Positions 1 to 8,769 are shown, numbered from the stretch's first letter. The stretch is DNA of 55,215 bases from an uncultured Bacteroides sp. (GCF_958445495.1 NZ_CAUCSQ010000029.1:1-55215); one strand, 5' to 3'. Notes: generated from the letters alone by a model not told the origin. Made by a program: numbers and translations.

Positions 1-27
1 GTATTAGATTTAAGGTTAACAAAGGTT

Positions 28-52
28 GGAGCAAGGCGTTGCTCCTTTTTTT
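28..52 (+). terminator. Rho-independent terminator of an upstream gene
   Basis: Stem GGAGCAA (28-34), loop GGCG, stem TTGCTCC (39-45), followed by seven T residues (46-52). It ends a plus-strand transcript that enters from outside the window. Confidence 0.85.
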
Positions 53-138
53 ATTTTAATTCTACATGAATGGCCAAAAGAACATTAACTGATGAAATAA
101 ACACAAATTCATTACTTATATATTAATATTCAGGGGAT

Positions 139-1047
139 ATGAAAAATATAATGATTATCGGTGCCAATGGATTTACCGGACGTCAAATACTGAATGATTT
201 ATCTAAACAAGACCAATACCACGTTACAGGTTGTTCTTTACACCCGGATATTTATCCAGTCCTCCCGAAATATCATTTTATTGAAGCTGATATACGAAAT
301 TTGTCGGTTACAGAACAACTTTTTAAAAAGGTACGCCCCGATGTAATCATCAATTGTTCTGCTTTATCAGTCCCCGATTACTGCGAAACACACCACGAAG
401 AAGCCTATCTCACAAATGTCACAGCTGTAGAACAGCTAGCCTGCCTTTGTGAAACATACAAAAGTCGCCTTATCCATCTATCTACAGACTTTGTTTTTGA
501 CGGAAAAATAAATGAAACAATAGGACAACTATATACAGAAGAACATTTCCCCGCTCCCGTCAATTATTATGGATTTACAAAATGGAAAGGAGAAGAAAAA
601 ATCATTAAAATTTGTAATAACTATGCCATTGCCCGTATAGAAATTGTTTATGGAAAAACGTTTCCCGGCCAACATGGAAACATTGTCCAATTAGTGATGA
701 ACCGTTTGAAAACAGGAAAGGAAATTCGCGTCGTATCCGATCAGTGGCGTACACCAACCTATGTAGGAGACGTAGCAGACGGAGTACAACGTTTGATTGA
801 GAAACCCATAAAAGGGATTTTCCATATTTGTGGTGACGAATGCATGAGCATTGCAGAAATTGCTTTTCAAGTAGCGGAGCACATGAATTTAGACTCTACT
901 CTTATCAAACCCGTCACAACGGAAGAAATGAAAGAAAAAACTCCCCGCCCTCGTTTCAGCGGAATGAGTATTGCCAAAGCCCGGACAACACTTGGATACA
1001 ATCCTCACAAATTAAAAGAAATTCTTACGAATTGGCACAATCTGTAA
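139..1047 (+). CDS. RmlD-like NAD(P)-dependent sugar reductase/epimerase (extended SDR)
   Basis: This 302-residue protein belongs to the extended short-chain dehydrogenase/reductase superfamily, closest in style to dTDP-4-dehydrorhamnose reductase (RmlD). The N-terminal nucleotide-binding glycine motif GANGFTG is at residues 8-14. The RmlD-like block STDFVFDG lies near residue 115, and the YGFTK segment supplies the YxxxK catalytic pair. The length fits the family (about 290-300). The start at 139 is supported by the Shine-Dalgarno-like AGGGGAT just upstream, which is unusually good for Bacteroides. No other sugar-nucleotide gene is adjacent, so the true substrate is unknown; RmlD is a fold-level assignment. 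The gene stands alone between a terminator and a 340-bp AT-rich spacer. Confidence 0.82.
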   Translation: MKNIMIIGANGFTGRQILNDLSKQDQYHVTGCSLHPDIYPVLPKYHFIEADIRNLSVTEQLFKKVRPDVIINCSALSVPDYCETHHEEAYLTNVTAVEQLACLCETYKSRLIHLSTDFVFDGKINETIGQLYTEEHFPAPVNYYGFTKWKGEEKIIKICNNYAIARIEIVYGKTFPGQHGNIVQLVMNRLKTGKEIRVVSDQWRTPTYVGDVADGVQRLIEKPIKGIFHICGDECMSIAEIAFQVAEHMNLDSTLIKPVTTEEMKEKTPRPRFSGMSIAKARTTLGYNPHKLKEILTNWHNL

Positions 1048-1247
1048 ACTATTGAACAAAGAAGAAACCCAATGGCATGGCACCAAATGAGAATAACCTA
1101 CATTATCGGATTGGTAAAAATAAACGATTATCAGATTTTAAATAACCAATCCGCAATTATAAAATTGGTCTGTCCTGAAAAAAACAATAAATAATAAATG
1201 AATTTTATAATCTTATTAAAATCCCGATTATTCGAAAACTTATATAT

Positions 1248-1363
1248 ACACAAAATTATGAACTGTGCCTAATCTTCTTTACAAATCTAACAAATAAAAA
1301 ATATGGGATTCATTAAGAGAGTCCCATATTGTCCATTTACACAAAATCATGGGCAGTGCCTAA
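1248..1363. repeat. Two imperfect 25-bp direct repeats flanking an inverted repeat
   Basis: Copies at 1248-1272 and 1339-1363 share ACACAAAAT, ATG and GTGCCTAA and match at 21 of 25 positions. Between them lies an 8-bp inverted repeat, ATATGGGA (1301-1308) and TCCCATAT (1322-1329). The TTACACAAAAT...GTGCC pattern recalls the ends of IS256-like elements, but no transposase is present, so a relic is only a suggestion. The rest of 1048-1413 is AT-rich with no supported gene. Confidence 0.45.
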
Positions 1364-1413
1364 CAGATAAACCTTTGTTATCTTGAGTGTTACTATCTAA
1401 TTACTGCTATTTT

Positions 1414-1445
1414 ATTGGTATTCTCATTTTTATTATATATCTTTG
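1414..1445 (+). promoter_or_regulatory. Bacteroides-type promoter of the lysO leader
   Basis: The -7 element TATCTTTG (1438-1445) fits TAnnTTTG exactly. TTGG (1415-1418) lies 19 bp upstream, in the expected place for the -33 TTTG element. Transcription would start near 1452, giving a leader of about 280 nt before the lysO genes. Confidence 0.6.
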
Positions 1446-1468
1446 CACCGAAATTAAACAGACTTATA

Positions 1469-1573
1469 ATGAACCAAATGCAACAAATACAAATTACTAC
1501 GTTCTTTGTGGAAATCCCCAATTTCTGCAAGTCGTGTTGTGTGCATGTACATTGGTTCAGTGGATTTATCTAA
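1469..1573 (+). CDS. Possible 34-residue leader peptide (CxxCCxHxH)
   Basis: This short frame begins about 17 nt after the predicted transcription start and ends before the hairpins at 1595-1681. It encodes 34 residues, with a cluster FCKSCCVHVHW at residues 19-29 that gives three cysteines and two histidines in a metal-ligand-like arrangement. It precedes the lysO pair. Position (promoter, short frame, T-rich hairpin, structural genes) resembles a transcription-attenuation leader. No homolog is recognised, and it could be a chance frame. The overlapping 78-codon frame starting at 1387 begins upstream of the promoter and is less likely. Confidence 0.3.
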   Translation: MNQMQQIQITTFFVEIPNFCKSCCVHVHWFSGFI

Positions 1574-1594
1574 GTTCTTCCTCTCTTTTATTAC

Positions 1595-1681
1595 AAAGGA
1601 ACTGCCTGATATTTTCTCATTAATTCATGTAGTAGTCCTTTTTCATGATTTTCAATAAGATTAATTTATCTTTTTTGAAAA
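1595..1681 (+). promoter_or_regulatory. Two successive hairpins in the lysO leader (possible attenuator)
   Basis: Hairpin 1 pairs AAAGGA-A-CTGC (1595-1605) with GTAGTCCTTT (1632-1641), with one bulge and one G-U, and runs directly into a T stretch (1639-1643). Hairpin 2 pairs TTTTCAA (1649-1655) with TTGAAAA (1675-1681) and AAGAT (1657-1661) with ATCTT (1668-1672). Both lie between the promoter and the lysO start at 1732. A terminator-like hairpin here, with genes directly downstream, suggests conditional read-through. Confidence 0.45.
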
Positions 1682-1731
1682 TTATTTGTGTTACTTACCC
1701 AATTATTAACTCTAAGCCCTCATATGACAAT

Positions 1732-2007
1732 ATGTTTTCTATTATATCTATCATGTTTTTAGGAATCGGTATCGGTTATACATTACGTCACCGAACCATT
1801 TTACAAAAGACCGAAAAGAGTATTACTTTTACAATATTTCTTTTACTTTTCATACTCGGCGTATCCATCGGGTCCAACAATCTAATTGTGAATAATCTCG
1901 GAAATTTCGGTAAACAGGCAATCATTCTTGCCGTATCCGGAGTACTAGGAAGCTTGATTGCCGCTCGAATAATATTACAGTTATTTTTCAAAAAAGGAGG
2001 TAAATAA
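1732..2007 (+). CDS. lysO: LysO-family lysine exporter, N-terminal half
   Basis: This 91-residue, almost wholly hydrophobic protein has about three membrane helices and matches the N-terminal half of LysO (YbjE, DUF340), the inner-membrane lysine exporter. The motif GIGIGYTLRH opens the first helix. I place the start at 1732, where MFSIISIMFLGIG matches the usual LysO N-terminus; an in-frame ATG at 1645 would add a 29-residue extension and would sit against the leader hairpin. It is one nucleotide from the C-terminal half, so the two are surely co-translated. Together they total 297 residues, about the size of single-chain LysO in Enterobacteria. A split arrangement is, to my knowledge, usual in Bacteroidetes. 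Confidence 0.78.
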   Translation: MFSIISIMFLGIGIGYTLRHRTILQKTEKSITFTIFLLLFILGVSIGSNNLIVNNLGNFGKQAIILAVSGVLGSLIAARIILQLFFKKGGK

Positions 2008-2008
2008 T

Positions 2009-2629
2009 ATGAAAGGAAGTCTGATTGTTATATTATTTTTCTGTGCAGGTTGCATCATAGGAGCATTTAACCAATTCCAATTCGACACACACCATCTCTC
2101 TATGTATATATTGTATGCATTAATGTTACAAGTAGGCATCAGTATCGGAGCTAATAAAAACTTAAAAGCCATTATCTCACACCTACATCCCAAGATGCTA
2201 TTGATTCCGTTGGGAACTATCGTGGGAACTCTGTTCTTCTCTGCATTGGCAAGCATACTTTTAAGTCAATGGAGTGTATTCGACTGTATGGCAGTAGGAA
2301 GCGGATTCGCCTATTATTCACTTTCTTCCGTACTCATCACCCAATTCAAAGAATCTTCCATAGGACTCCAACTAGCGACAGAACTGGGGACTATCGCCCT
2401 CTTAACCAATATTTTCCGTGAAATGATGGCTCTTCTCGGCACACCTCTCATCAAAAAATATTTTGGTAAGTTAGCCCCCATTTCCGCAGCAGGAGTCAAT
2501 TCTATGGATGTCCTCTTACCCTCCATCAGCAGATACTCAGGAAAAGACATGATTCCTGTCGCCATTCTTCACGGTATTCTAATTGACATGAGTGTTCCTG
2601 TATTCGTATCCTTCTTCTGCAATATTTAA
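2009..2629 (+). CDS. lysO: LysO-family lysine exporter, C-terminal half
   Basis: This 206-residue integral membrane protein corresponds to the C-terminal half of LysO (DUF340). Typical LysO features are the LMLQVGISIGANKN segment near residue 35, the charged stretch QFKESSIG, and the near-terminal GVNSMDVLLP and ISRYSGKDMIPVAILHG. The start at 2009 is firm: a strong Shine-Dalgarno, AAGGAGG, sits in the last codons of the preceding gene. The stop (2627-2629) overlaps the end of the ancestral helicase reading frame coming from the other strand. Role inferred from family: export of lysine or related basic amino acids. Confidence 0.82.
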   Translation: MKGSLIVILFFCAGCIIGAFNQFQFDTHHLSMYILYALMLQVGISIGANKNLKAIISHLHPKMLLIPLGTIVGTLFFSALASILLSQWSVFDCMAVGSGFAYYSLSSVLITQFKESSIGLQLATELGTIALLTNIFREMMALLGTPLIKKYFGKLAPISAAGVNSMDVLLPSISRYSGKDMIPVAILHGILIDMSVPVFVSFFCNI

Positions 2630-2930
2630 GAATATCCCCGGGCATCACTAGCAAAAACAAATCTAATGTCAGTATAAGAAATCTCATCCCTAAAGCTGCC
2701 TTGAGCTCTACAATGCCCGGGTTTTCCTTTCCTTGCAAATACTGATGTATCTTCATCACCTTCTCTATCTCAACTACTTGTTCCAGTTTCACCTCTCCCA
2801 AACGGACATAATATTCCAAATGTGTAACTATTGTTCCAATCGTCAAACCGCGTGTCTGGACTATTTCCTCCATATTCATTCCCTGCAAAAACATTTCATA
2901 AGTAATCTGTTTCGTTGTTTTTACCAGCTC
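2626..2930 (-). pseudogene. Severed HTH_40 tail of the neighbouring helicase
   Basis: Reading on from the helicase stop (TGA, 2931-2933) in the same frame gives a helix-turn-helix of the HTH_40 type found at the C-terminus of RecQ/Pif1-like helicases: YEMFLQGMNMEEIVQTRGLT, then TIVTHL and GEVKLEQV. The frame runs through KAALG and is lost at the GGG run at 2688-2690. Restoring one G recovers DEISYTDIRFVFA and a natural stop at 2626-2628, overlapping the lysO stop. The tail therefore carries two lesions, a nonsense codon and a 1-nt deletion. The first methionine after the stop is at 2894, so a separate small HTH protein is conceivable but would have a scrambled C-terminus. Confidence 0.75.
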
Positions 2931-5186
2931 TCATTTCATTTCTTTCTCCTCTCCCCTTTCCGAAACATCTTTCATTTCCTCTTCCAAAGAAACATTATCC
3001 CAAATTTCTGCTCGCCCCAATTTATTTTCTTTCATATATCTACGGACGATACTTAAAATTTCCAATCCATATTTCTCCACCCCTTTCACCCCGAAATAAG
3101 GTACACATACCAAAGCTTGCGGAGTATCCGGCAACAAGTTGACAATTCCCATTAAAGCCTTCTGCTGCATAATAACATAAGCAGGAAGCTTAATTTCACG
3201 CGCCTTTGCCGCTCTCCATTCCGACAAAGCACGATAAAGTTCTGGATGCAAAATATCAATCGGGACTTCTTTTCTCCCTTTTTCCGAACGCTTACGAGTA
3301 GCATGCTCTTTCCGTTCATTTCTCCCTTTCACTTCCTTGGCAATCATATTTGAAGACAAAGCATTATCCTCAAGTTTCAACATTACCTTAGCCCTCTCCT
3401 TTAAATAATTCGTAACGGTAAAAGTAACCATACGCATGGCTTGCAATAAAGATTCCTTAATCCACAAAGCATCATCAAATGCCTGCAAGCGTTCGTCCAA
3501 CCGTTTGCTCAGTTCTCTGTTGTCAAGAGGCATATCCGTACTGTTACACAAAGCACGCACAGGCATCAGCGCCTCATAAAAATAACCCGCCCCCGAATGA
3601 ATACGTTCCTGTAGTTCCCGGTCAGCCGCATACTCCTCACTCCCGCAAACCAAACGTGTATACTGATTACGAAATCGGCAGGCAACTTCCACAATCTTCT
3701 CTTTGATATAAGGTTCAAGCGCTTTATACTCCGCAAGTTGTTTAGGATAAAGCCTATATAACTCCTCATCTATCAGACGCAATAACCGTTTATAAGTCTG
3801 TTCGATAGTATAAAAATTAAACAAATCACTCAACAAATCAAGGAAATAAGCCCTCTGCATGTCACTCAACTGCTTATTCCCCGGCTTATTCCGTCCAACC
3901 TCTTCCGTAAAGCTATCAACCACACTATCACTAATGATAGCCTCTTTACGTAACGGAGATTCCAGAACTAGCCCCTCCAATGTCTTACACCGGCTTAATG
4001 CCACATACGTTTGCCCATGTGCAAATGAATTATGGGCATCAATGATAGCATGTTCAAATGTCAACCCCTGACTTTTATGAATCGTAATAGCCCATGCCAA
4101 ACGTACCGGATATTGCCGGAATACTCCCTCTATTTCCTCTGTAATCTCTTTAGTCTCCTCATTCAAAACATATTTATAATTTCCCCATTCCTCCGGTAAC
4201 AGTCGAAACTCAACCTTATTATCTTTTCCACGGACCGACATGCCCGTTTCATCAACAGAAGTCACCTCACCAATCATACCGTTATAATACCGTTTCTCAA
4301 AAGATGCATCATTCTTAAGAAACATAACCTGCGACCCTTCCTTGACAGTCAACACTTTATCGGCCGGATAAGAATATTCGGGAAAATTTCCTGTTATTTC
4401 TGCATGAAAACTGTAAGCTTGTCCCGGCAAAGATGCCAACTCATAATCATTGATTCGTTGTGCCTGACTGTTATGTGTCGTCAAGCGGATATATCCTTCC
4501 TCTTTCCGAGGTTGAAAATTCTTTCGATATCTTCGATTCAATTCATCCAGCACCTCATCGTCTGCCTTATTTTCCCGAATCTTATTCAACAGCGAAAGAA
4601 AAAAAGCATCATTCTGTCGGTAGACCCTTTGCAACTCAATTGTCACATAAAAAGTCTCCATCAAAGCACGACTGGCAAAAAAATAAGGTGTTTTGTAATA
4701 TCTCTTCAGTAATGCCCAATCATTATCCTTTACAACAGGTGCCAACTGTTGCAAATCTCCAATCATAAGCAACTGTACTCCCCCAAAAGGTTTCTCCCGA
4801 TTGCGATAACGTCGTAAAGCGGCATCCACAGCATCCAACAAATCTGCACGTACCATACTGATTTCATCAATGACGAGCAAATCCATACTACGGATAATGT
4901 TTAGCTTCTCTTTACTGAAACGATAAGGCATCTGTGAAGAATTAAAGGTAGTTTCCGGAACAAACGGTGCAAAAGATAGTTGGAAAAAAGAATGAATCGT
5001 TACTCCTCCGGCATTAATCGCGGCAATACCCGTAGGTGCTAATACCACCATACGCTTGGGCGTACACTCTCTCAATCGTTTCAAAAACGTCGTTTTTCCA
5101 GTGCCGGCTTTTCCGGTAAGAAATAAATGTGTGCCTGTGTTTTCAATAAATTGCCAAGCAAGTTGTAATTCTGGATTATTTTCCAT
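2931..5186 (-). CDS. Pif1-like DNA helicase (AAA ATPase)
   Basis: This 751-residue protein carries superfamily 1B helicase motifs: Walker A GKAGTGKTT (residues 25-33), Ia LAPTGIAAINAGG, Walker B LLVIDEISM, motif III GDLQQLAPV, and near residue 365 the VRLAWAITIHKSQGLTFE and YVALSRC motifs V/VI. It should unwind DNA 5'-3' in replication or repair. The C-terminal third is helical, with a basic stretch (KGRNERKEHATRKRSEKGRK). Unlike relatives that end in an HTH_40 domain, this chain stops at residue 751 and the domain lies beyond the stop as a damaged remnant. The helicase core is intact, so the protein probably remains an active ATPase with altered targeting. It is convergent with lysO. Confidence 0.85.
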   Translation of the reverse strand: MENNPELQLAWQFIENTGTHLFLTGKAGTGKTTFLKRLRECTPKRMVVLAPTGIAAINAGGVTIHSFFQLSFAPFVPETTFNSSQMPYRFSKEKLNIIRSMDLLVIDEISMVRADLLDAVDAALRRYRNREKPFGGVQLLMIGDLQQLAPVVKDNDWALLKRYYKTPYFFASRALMETFYVTIELQRVYRQNDAFFLSLLNKIRENKADDEVLDELNRRYRKNFQPRKEEGYIRLTTHNSQAQRINDYELASLPGQAYSFHAEITGNFPEYSYPADKVLTVKEGSQVMFLKNDASFEKRYYNGMIGEVTSVDETGMSVRGKDNKVEFRLLPEEWGNYKYVLNEETKEITEEIEGVFRQYPVRLAWAITIHKSQGLTFEHAIIDAHNSFAHGQTYVALSRCKTLEGLVLESPLRKEAIISDSVVDSFTEEVGRNKPGNKQLSDMQRAYFLDLLSDLFNFYTIEQTYKRLLRLIDEELYRLYPKQLAEYKALEPYIKEKIVEVACRFRNQYTRLVCGSEEYAADRELQERIHSGAGYFYEALMPVRALCNSTDMPLDNRELSKRLDERLQAFDDALWIKESLLQAMRMVTFTVTNYLKERAKVMLKLEDNALSSNMIAKEVKGRNERKEHATRKRSEKGRKEVPIDILHPELYRALSEWRAAKAREIKLPAYVIMQQKALMGIVNLLPDTPQALVCVPYFGVKGVEKYGLEILSIVRRYMKENKLGRAEIWDNVSLEEEMKDVSERGEEKEMK

Positions 5187-5205
5187 GAATATTAAGTATT
5201 TAATG

Positions 5206-5238
5206 CAAAGGTACGGAAAACTATATATAGATTGGCAA
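5206..5238 (-). promoter_or_regulatory. Promoter of the helicase gene
   Basis: On the minus strand, -7 TACCTTTG (5206-5213) is preceded by TTGC (5235-5238) with a 21-bp spacer, close to the Bacteroides TTTG-N19-21-TAnnTTTG consensus. The start codon is about 20 nt further on. Confidence 0.65.
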
Positions 5239-5419
5239 CAAAAAGCATTAAACTTTCTCTAGTGATAGCCATTCAACAACAGAAATTCACAATAAAATTC
5301 TACTCGAAAAGAAAAAATCTAAGGACAAATAAACACTCTTCAAAAAGTAAAAACAAACTAGCCGTGAACAAAATAAAGAAGCTACAAACAGTCCTAAAAG
5401 TTAAAAGACAGACTTATCT

Positions 5420-5460
5420 AAAAAATCCCGACCGTTTCTTTCCAGAAAAACAGTCGGGAC
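5420..5460 (-). terminator. Rho-independent terminator of the atp operon
   Basis: On the minus strand the stem GTCGGGA/TCCCGAC (5453-5459 with 5426-5432) encloses a further partly paired stretch and is followed by TTTTTT (5425-5420). It lies about 80 nt after atpG. The remainder of 5239-5537 shows no credible gene; the 83-codon plus-strand frame there is lysine-rich, low-complexity and unsupported. Confidence 0.85.
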
Positions 5461-5537
5461 AACCGTTCAAATTAAAACACTAGTATATTATACCATTATC
5501 AAATACCTAGAAAATTTACATGAACAAACCATCATTC

Positions 5538-6434
5538 TTACTGCATCGAGCCACCCACAATATCCAACAGCTCATTCGTAATTGCTTGCTGACGACTCTT
5601 ATTGTACTGTTTCGTCAAATCCTGAATCAGTTCATTGGCATTATCCGTAGCTACCTGCATAGCCAATGTACGTGCCGCATGTTCGGAAGCATTGGAATCA
5701 ACAGCAGCAGTAAATAATTTCTGGCTCAGCACTGTTGGTATCAAATCAGCAATCAACTGTTCCGCAGAAGGTTCAATAATATAATCGTTCACAACTTCAC
5801 GCTTTTCTTCCTTTCGTTTTTCCTGTAATTCTCCTTCTTCCACTGTATGAATAAGGTCAATAGGCAAATAAGTCTCACGAAGCAAAATCTGTACTCCCAT
5901 CGACTTGAAATGATGATAAATCAATTCCACCCGATCAATTTCCCCCGCCATATACATTTCCATCAACTGACGGGCCAACTGAGCAGCCTCCTGATATGTT
6001 GGCTTATCAGACAATGTCTGAGACGTTTGTTGCGGGGAAAACCCCATCCGTTTTACAGCCTCCTCCACCTTTTTTCCTACAGGAAAGACCAATATATTAT
6101 CCTGCCCCAACGTACGGAATTCTCCTATGGTCTGTAACAACATCTTCACGACATTAGCATTAAACGCACCACAAAGCGATGTATTTGAAGAAAAAGCAAC
6201 AATTGCCACCCGTTTTACTTCACGTATCTTCACGTAAGGAGATTCTATCGGAAGGTCGGCACTTAAGAAATTAGTCAGAATTTTACTCAATTTCTTCTGA
6301 TAAGGCAACATATTCTCAATGGCTCCTTGTGCCTTATGTAGCTTGGCAGAAGCCACCATCTTCATTGCTGAAGTGATTTTCCGGGTACTTTTTACCGAAT
6401 TTATTCTGGTTTTTACTTCTTTCAGTGAAGCCAT
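5538..6434 (-). CDS. atpG: ATP synthase F1 subunit gamma
   Basis: The rotor shaft of F1, 298 residues (family about 290). The N-terminal helix MASLKEVKTRINSVKSTRKI and the C-terminal helix ending RQQAITNELLDIVGGS form the coiled coil inside the alpha3-beta3 ring, and both are clearly conserved. FSSNTSLCGAFNANV corresponds to the conserved SDRGLCG region. It is the last gene of the atp operon, separated from atpA by 191 bp and followed by a strong terminator. Confidence 0.97.
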   Translation of the reverse strand: MASLKEVKTRINSVKSTRKITSAMKMVASAKLHKAQGAIENMLPYQKKLSKILTNFLSADLPIESPYVKIREVKRVAIVAFSSNTSLCGAFNANVVKMLLQTIGEFRTLGQDNILVFPVGKKVEEAVKRMGFSPQQTSQTLSDKPTYQEAAQLARQLMEMYMAGEIDRVELIYHHFKSMGVQILLRETYLPIDLIHTVEEGELQEKRKEEKREVVNDYIIEPSAEQLIADLIPTVLSQKLFTAAVDSNASEHAARTLAMQVATDNANELIQDLTKQYNKSRQQAITNELLDIVGGSMQ

Positions 6435-6625
6435 GATGATAATTACAAATTACTAATTACAAATTACCCTAAGATTTCCAATGCATAAATATCTCGAATC
6501 AAAAGTAACTGCAATTATAGGTTACTAATTATTGAAATCAAAAGTCCGTAACGGACTGCCAATCCTCCTTACAACTACTTATAAATCCGTTATTTCAACC
6601 GGCAATCCGCAAAACGTTCTCTCGC
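6435..6625 (-). other. atpA-atpG spacer with tandem repeat and small hairpin
   Basis: The 191-bp gap is unusually long for this operon. It holds two copies of an AT-rich 14-mer (AATTACAAATTACT, near 6440-6467) and a perfect small stem AGTCCGT/ACGGACT (6543-6557). No promoter of the TAnnTTTG type stands out. The hairpin could stabilise the upstream mRNA end. Confidence 0.4.
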
Positions 6626-8209
6626 TTACAGGTATTGTTTGGCAATCATGGCAGCAGTTTTTTCGATAGCTTCAGCCACATTATCATTAATAACACCCGT
6701 TTTCAGTACATCCAATACATCCTGTTGATGATTCAGTTGTAAGGATTCGATAAAACGACGTTCAAAATCCTGTACATCTTCCAAAGGTACGTCACGAAGC
6801 AAACCATGCGTGCCACAATAAAGAATAGCAATTTGTTGTTCCACAGGCATCGGACTGTATTGAGGTTGAATCAACAACTGGGCATTCTTGCGTCCTTTAT
6901 CAATAGTAAGAGCCGTAATCGGGTCCATATCACTACTGAACTTAGAAAAAGCTTCCAACTCACGATATTGAGCCTGATCAATCTTCAATGTTCCAGCCAC
7001 CTTCTTCATCGCCTTAATTTGAGCATTACCACCCACACGAGACACAGAGATACCGACATTGATTGCCGGACGTGTTCCTTGGTTAAAGAGGTCGGTTTCA
7101 AGAAATATCTGTCCGTCCGTAATAGAAATCACATTCGTAGGGATATAAGCGGAAACATCTCCCGCCTGCGTCTCAATGATAGGCAAAGCAGTCAGTGAAC
7201 CGCCTCCCTTCACAATTCCCTTCAAAGCATCGGGAAGATCGTTCATCTCACGCGCCACTTCTTCCTGATTGATAATCTTAGCAGCACGTTCCAGCAATCG
7301 GGAATGCAGATAGAAGATATCACCCGGATAAGCTTCACGTCCGGAAGGACGACGCAGAATCAATGATACTTCACGATAAGCAACCGCCTGTTTGGAAAGG
7401 TCGTCATAAACCACCAGCGCATGACGACCCGTATCCCGGAAATACTCACCGATAGCAGCTCCGGCAAACGGTGCATAATATTGCAATGCAGCCGGATCAC
7501 CTGCCGTAGCAGCCACCACAATAGTATAATCCATCGCTCCGTATTCACGAAGCGTATTTACGATAGAAGCCACGGTAGACCCTTTTTGGCCAATAGCCAC
7601 ATAAATACAATACACAGGGTCACCTGCCAAAAAGTTAGCCCGCTGATTAATAATAGTATCAATAGCAATTGCCGTTTTTCCTGTCTGCCGGTCACCGATA
7701 ATCAACTCACGTTGACCACGCCCGATAGGAATCATAGCATCCACCGCTTTCAGTCCGGTTTGCAATGGCTGGTTCACAGGTTGACGGTAAATTACCCCCG
7801 GCGCTTTACGTTCCAATGGCATCTCATACAAATCACCGCCAATCAGCCCCTTACCGTCAAGAGGCTCTCCCAACGGATCAATGACACGGCCTAACATACC
7901 TTCCCCCACACGGATAGAAGCGATATGCTTGGTACGTTTCACGATAAAACCTTCCTTAATTCTATCAGTCGGTCCCAACAACACTGCACCGACATTATCC
8001 TCTTCAAGGTTCATCACGATTGCCTTGATACCGTTATCAAATTCAAGCAACTCATTAGCTTCGGCATTCCGTAGCCCATAGATACGTACCACCCCGTCAC
8101 TTACCTGGAGCACAGTACCGATTTCGTCAAGCTGCACCTGGGTATTTATTCCTTCGAGCTGCTTGCGCAATATATCGGAAACCTCGCTTACTTTTATATT
8201 TTCAGACAT
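6626..8209 (-). CDS. atpA: ATP synthase F1 subunit alpha
   Basis: Non-catalytic nucleotide-binding subunit of F1, 527 residues. Walker A GDRQTGKT is at about residues 171-178, and the alpha signature PAINVGISVSRVGG lies near residue 385, including the arginine finger of the family. The N-terminal beta-barrel begins near VSDGVVRIYGL. Its ATG shares one base with the atpH stop (TAATG at 8207-8211), which implies coupled translation. Confidence 0.98.
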   Translation of the reverse strand: MSENIKVSEVSDILRKQLEGINTQVQLDEIGTVLQVSDGVVRIYGLRNAEANELLEFDNGIKAIVMNLEEDNVGAVLLGPTDRIKEGFIVKRTKHIASIRVGEGMLGRVIDPLGEPLDGKGLIGGDLYEMPLERKAPGVIYRQPVNQPLQTGLKAVDAMIPIGRGQRELIIGDRQTGKTAIAIDTIINQRANFLAGDPVYCIYVAIGQKGSTVASIVNTLREYGAMDYTIVVAATAGDPAALQYYAPFAGAAIGEYFRDTGRHALVVYDDLSKQAVAYREVSLILRRPSGREAYPGDIFYLHSRLLERAAKIINQEEVAREMNDLPDALKGIVKGGGSLTALPIIETQAGDVSAYIPTNVISITDGQIFLETDLFNQGTRPAINVGISVSRVGGNAQIKAMKKVAGTLKIDQAQYRELEAFSKFSSDMDPITALTIDKGRKNAQLLIQPQYSPMPVEQQIAILYCGTHGLLRDVPLEDVQDFERRFIESLQLNHQQDVLDVLKTGVINDNVAEAIEKTAAMIAKQYL

Positions 8210-8769
8210 TATACAATTCTCCTATTCTTATCAATAAATTGTTGTTTCACTCGCTTCAACTGCGTGGCAACGCTTGCATCCAGTCGGTAGTCGTTGACAT
8301 CGAAGATAAATCCTCCTTCAATCGAAGGATCTATCACCGTTTCGAGTTCCATCTGGGCGTGCAAGATATGCTCTGCTGCGGAACGAATCCGGTTTTCCGT
8401 TTCCTTATTGACGGGAACGGCTGTAATGAGCTTACCCACTCCGATATGCTTCAGCTTCCGGTAGAGATCCAGATACATCAGGCTGATAAATTGCAGATAG
8501 CCTTCACGCCTGTTTCGCAGTACCAAAGTGATAAAACGGACAAACTCTCTGGTCGATTTTCCGTCACCGTCGGCAGCCGTGCAGACTAACGCCAACTTTT
8601 CCTTCGTTGTGATGACCGGATTATCAAGTGCTTCGCGCAAACCGGGCTGTTCACAAAAACTGTGCGACAGCGTCAGGAACTCCTGATATAACCTGTCCTC
8701 CAGACCTTTTTCCTGTGCATATTCAATGATGGCTTTTGCATAACGCATTGAGAGTATTCCGACTTCCAT
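8209..8769 (-). CDS. atpH: ATP synthase F1 subunit delta
   Basis: Stator subunit linking F1 alpha to the b dimer, 186 residues (family about 178-185). The N-terminal helical bundle begins RYAKAIIEYAQEKG, and the C-terminal domain includes ITAVPVNKE and PSIEGGFIFDVNDYRLDASV, the conserved delta signature (GG-D-S). Start chosen at 8769; an internal ATG at 8748 would drop seven residues. It is 5 nt from atpF and overlaps atpA by one base. Confidence 0.95.
   Translation of the reverse strand: MEVGILSMRYAKAIIEYAQEKGLEDRLYQEFLTLSHSFCEQPGLREALDNPVITTKEKLALVCTAADGDGKSTREFVRFITLVLRNRREGYLQFISLMYLDLYRKLKHIGVGKLITAVPVNKETENRIRSAAEHILHAQMELETVIDPSIEGGFIFDVNDYRLDASVATQLKRVKQQFIDKNRRIV

Noticed and set aside
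1387..1623. 78-codon hydrophobic frame before lysO
   Set aside because: It begins upstream of the predicted promoter -7 element and overlaps the better-placed leader frame; composition is that of AT-rich spacer.
5232..5483. 83-codon lysine-rich plus-strand frame
   Set aside because: Covers the atp terminator hairpin and has low-complexity composition; no homology visible.
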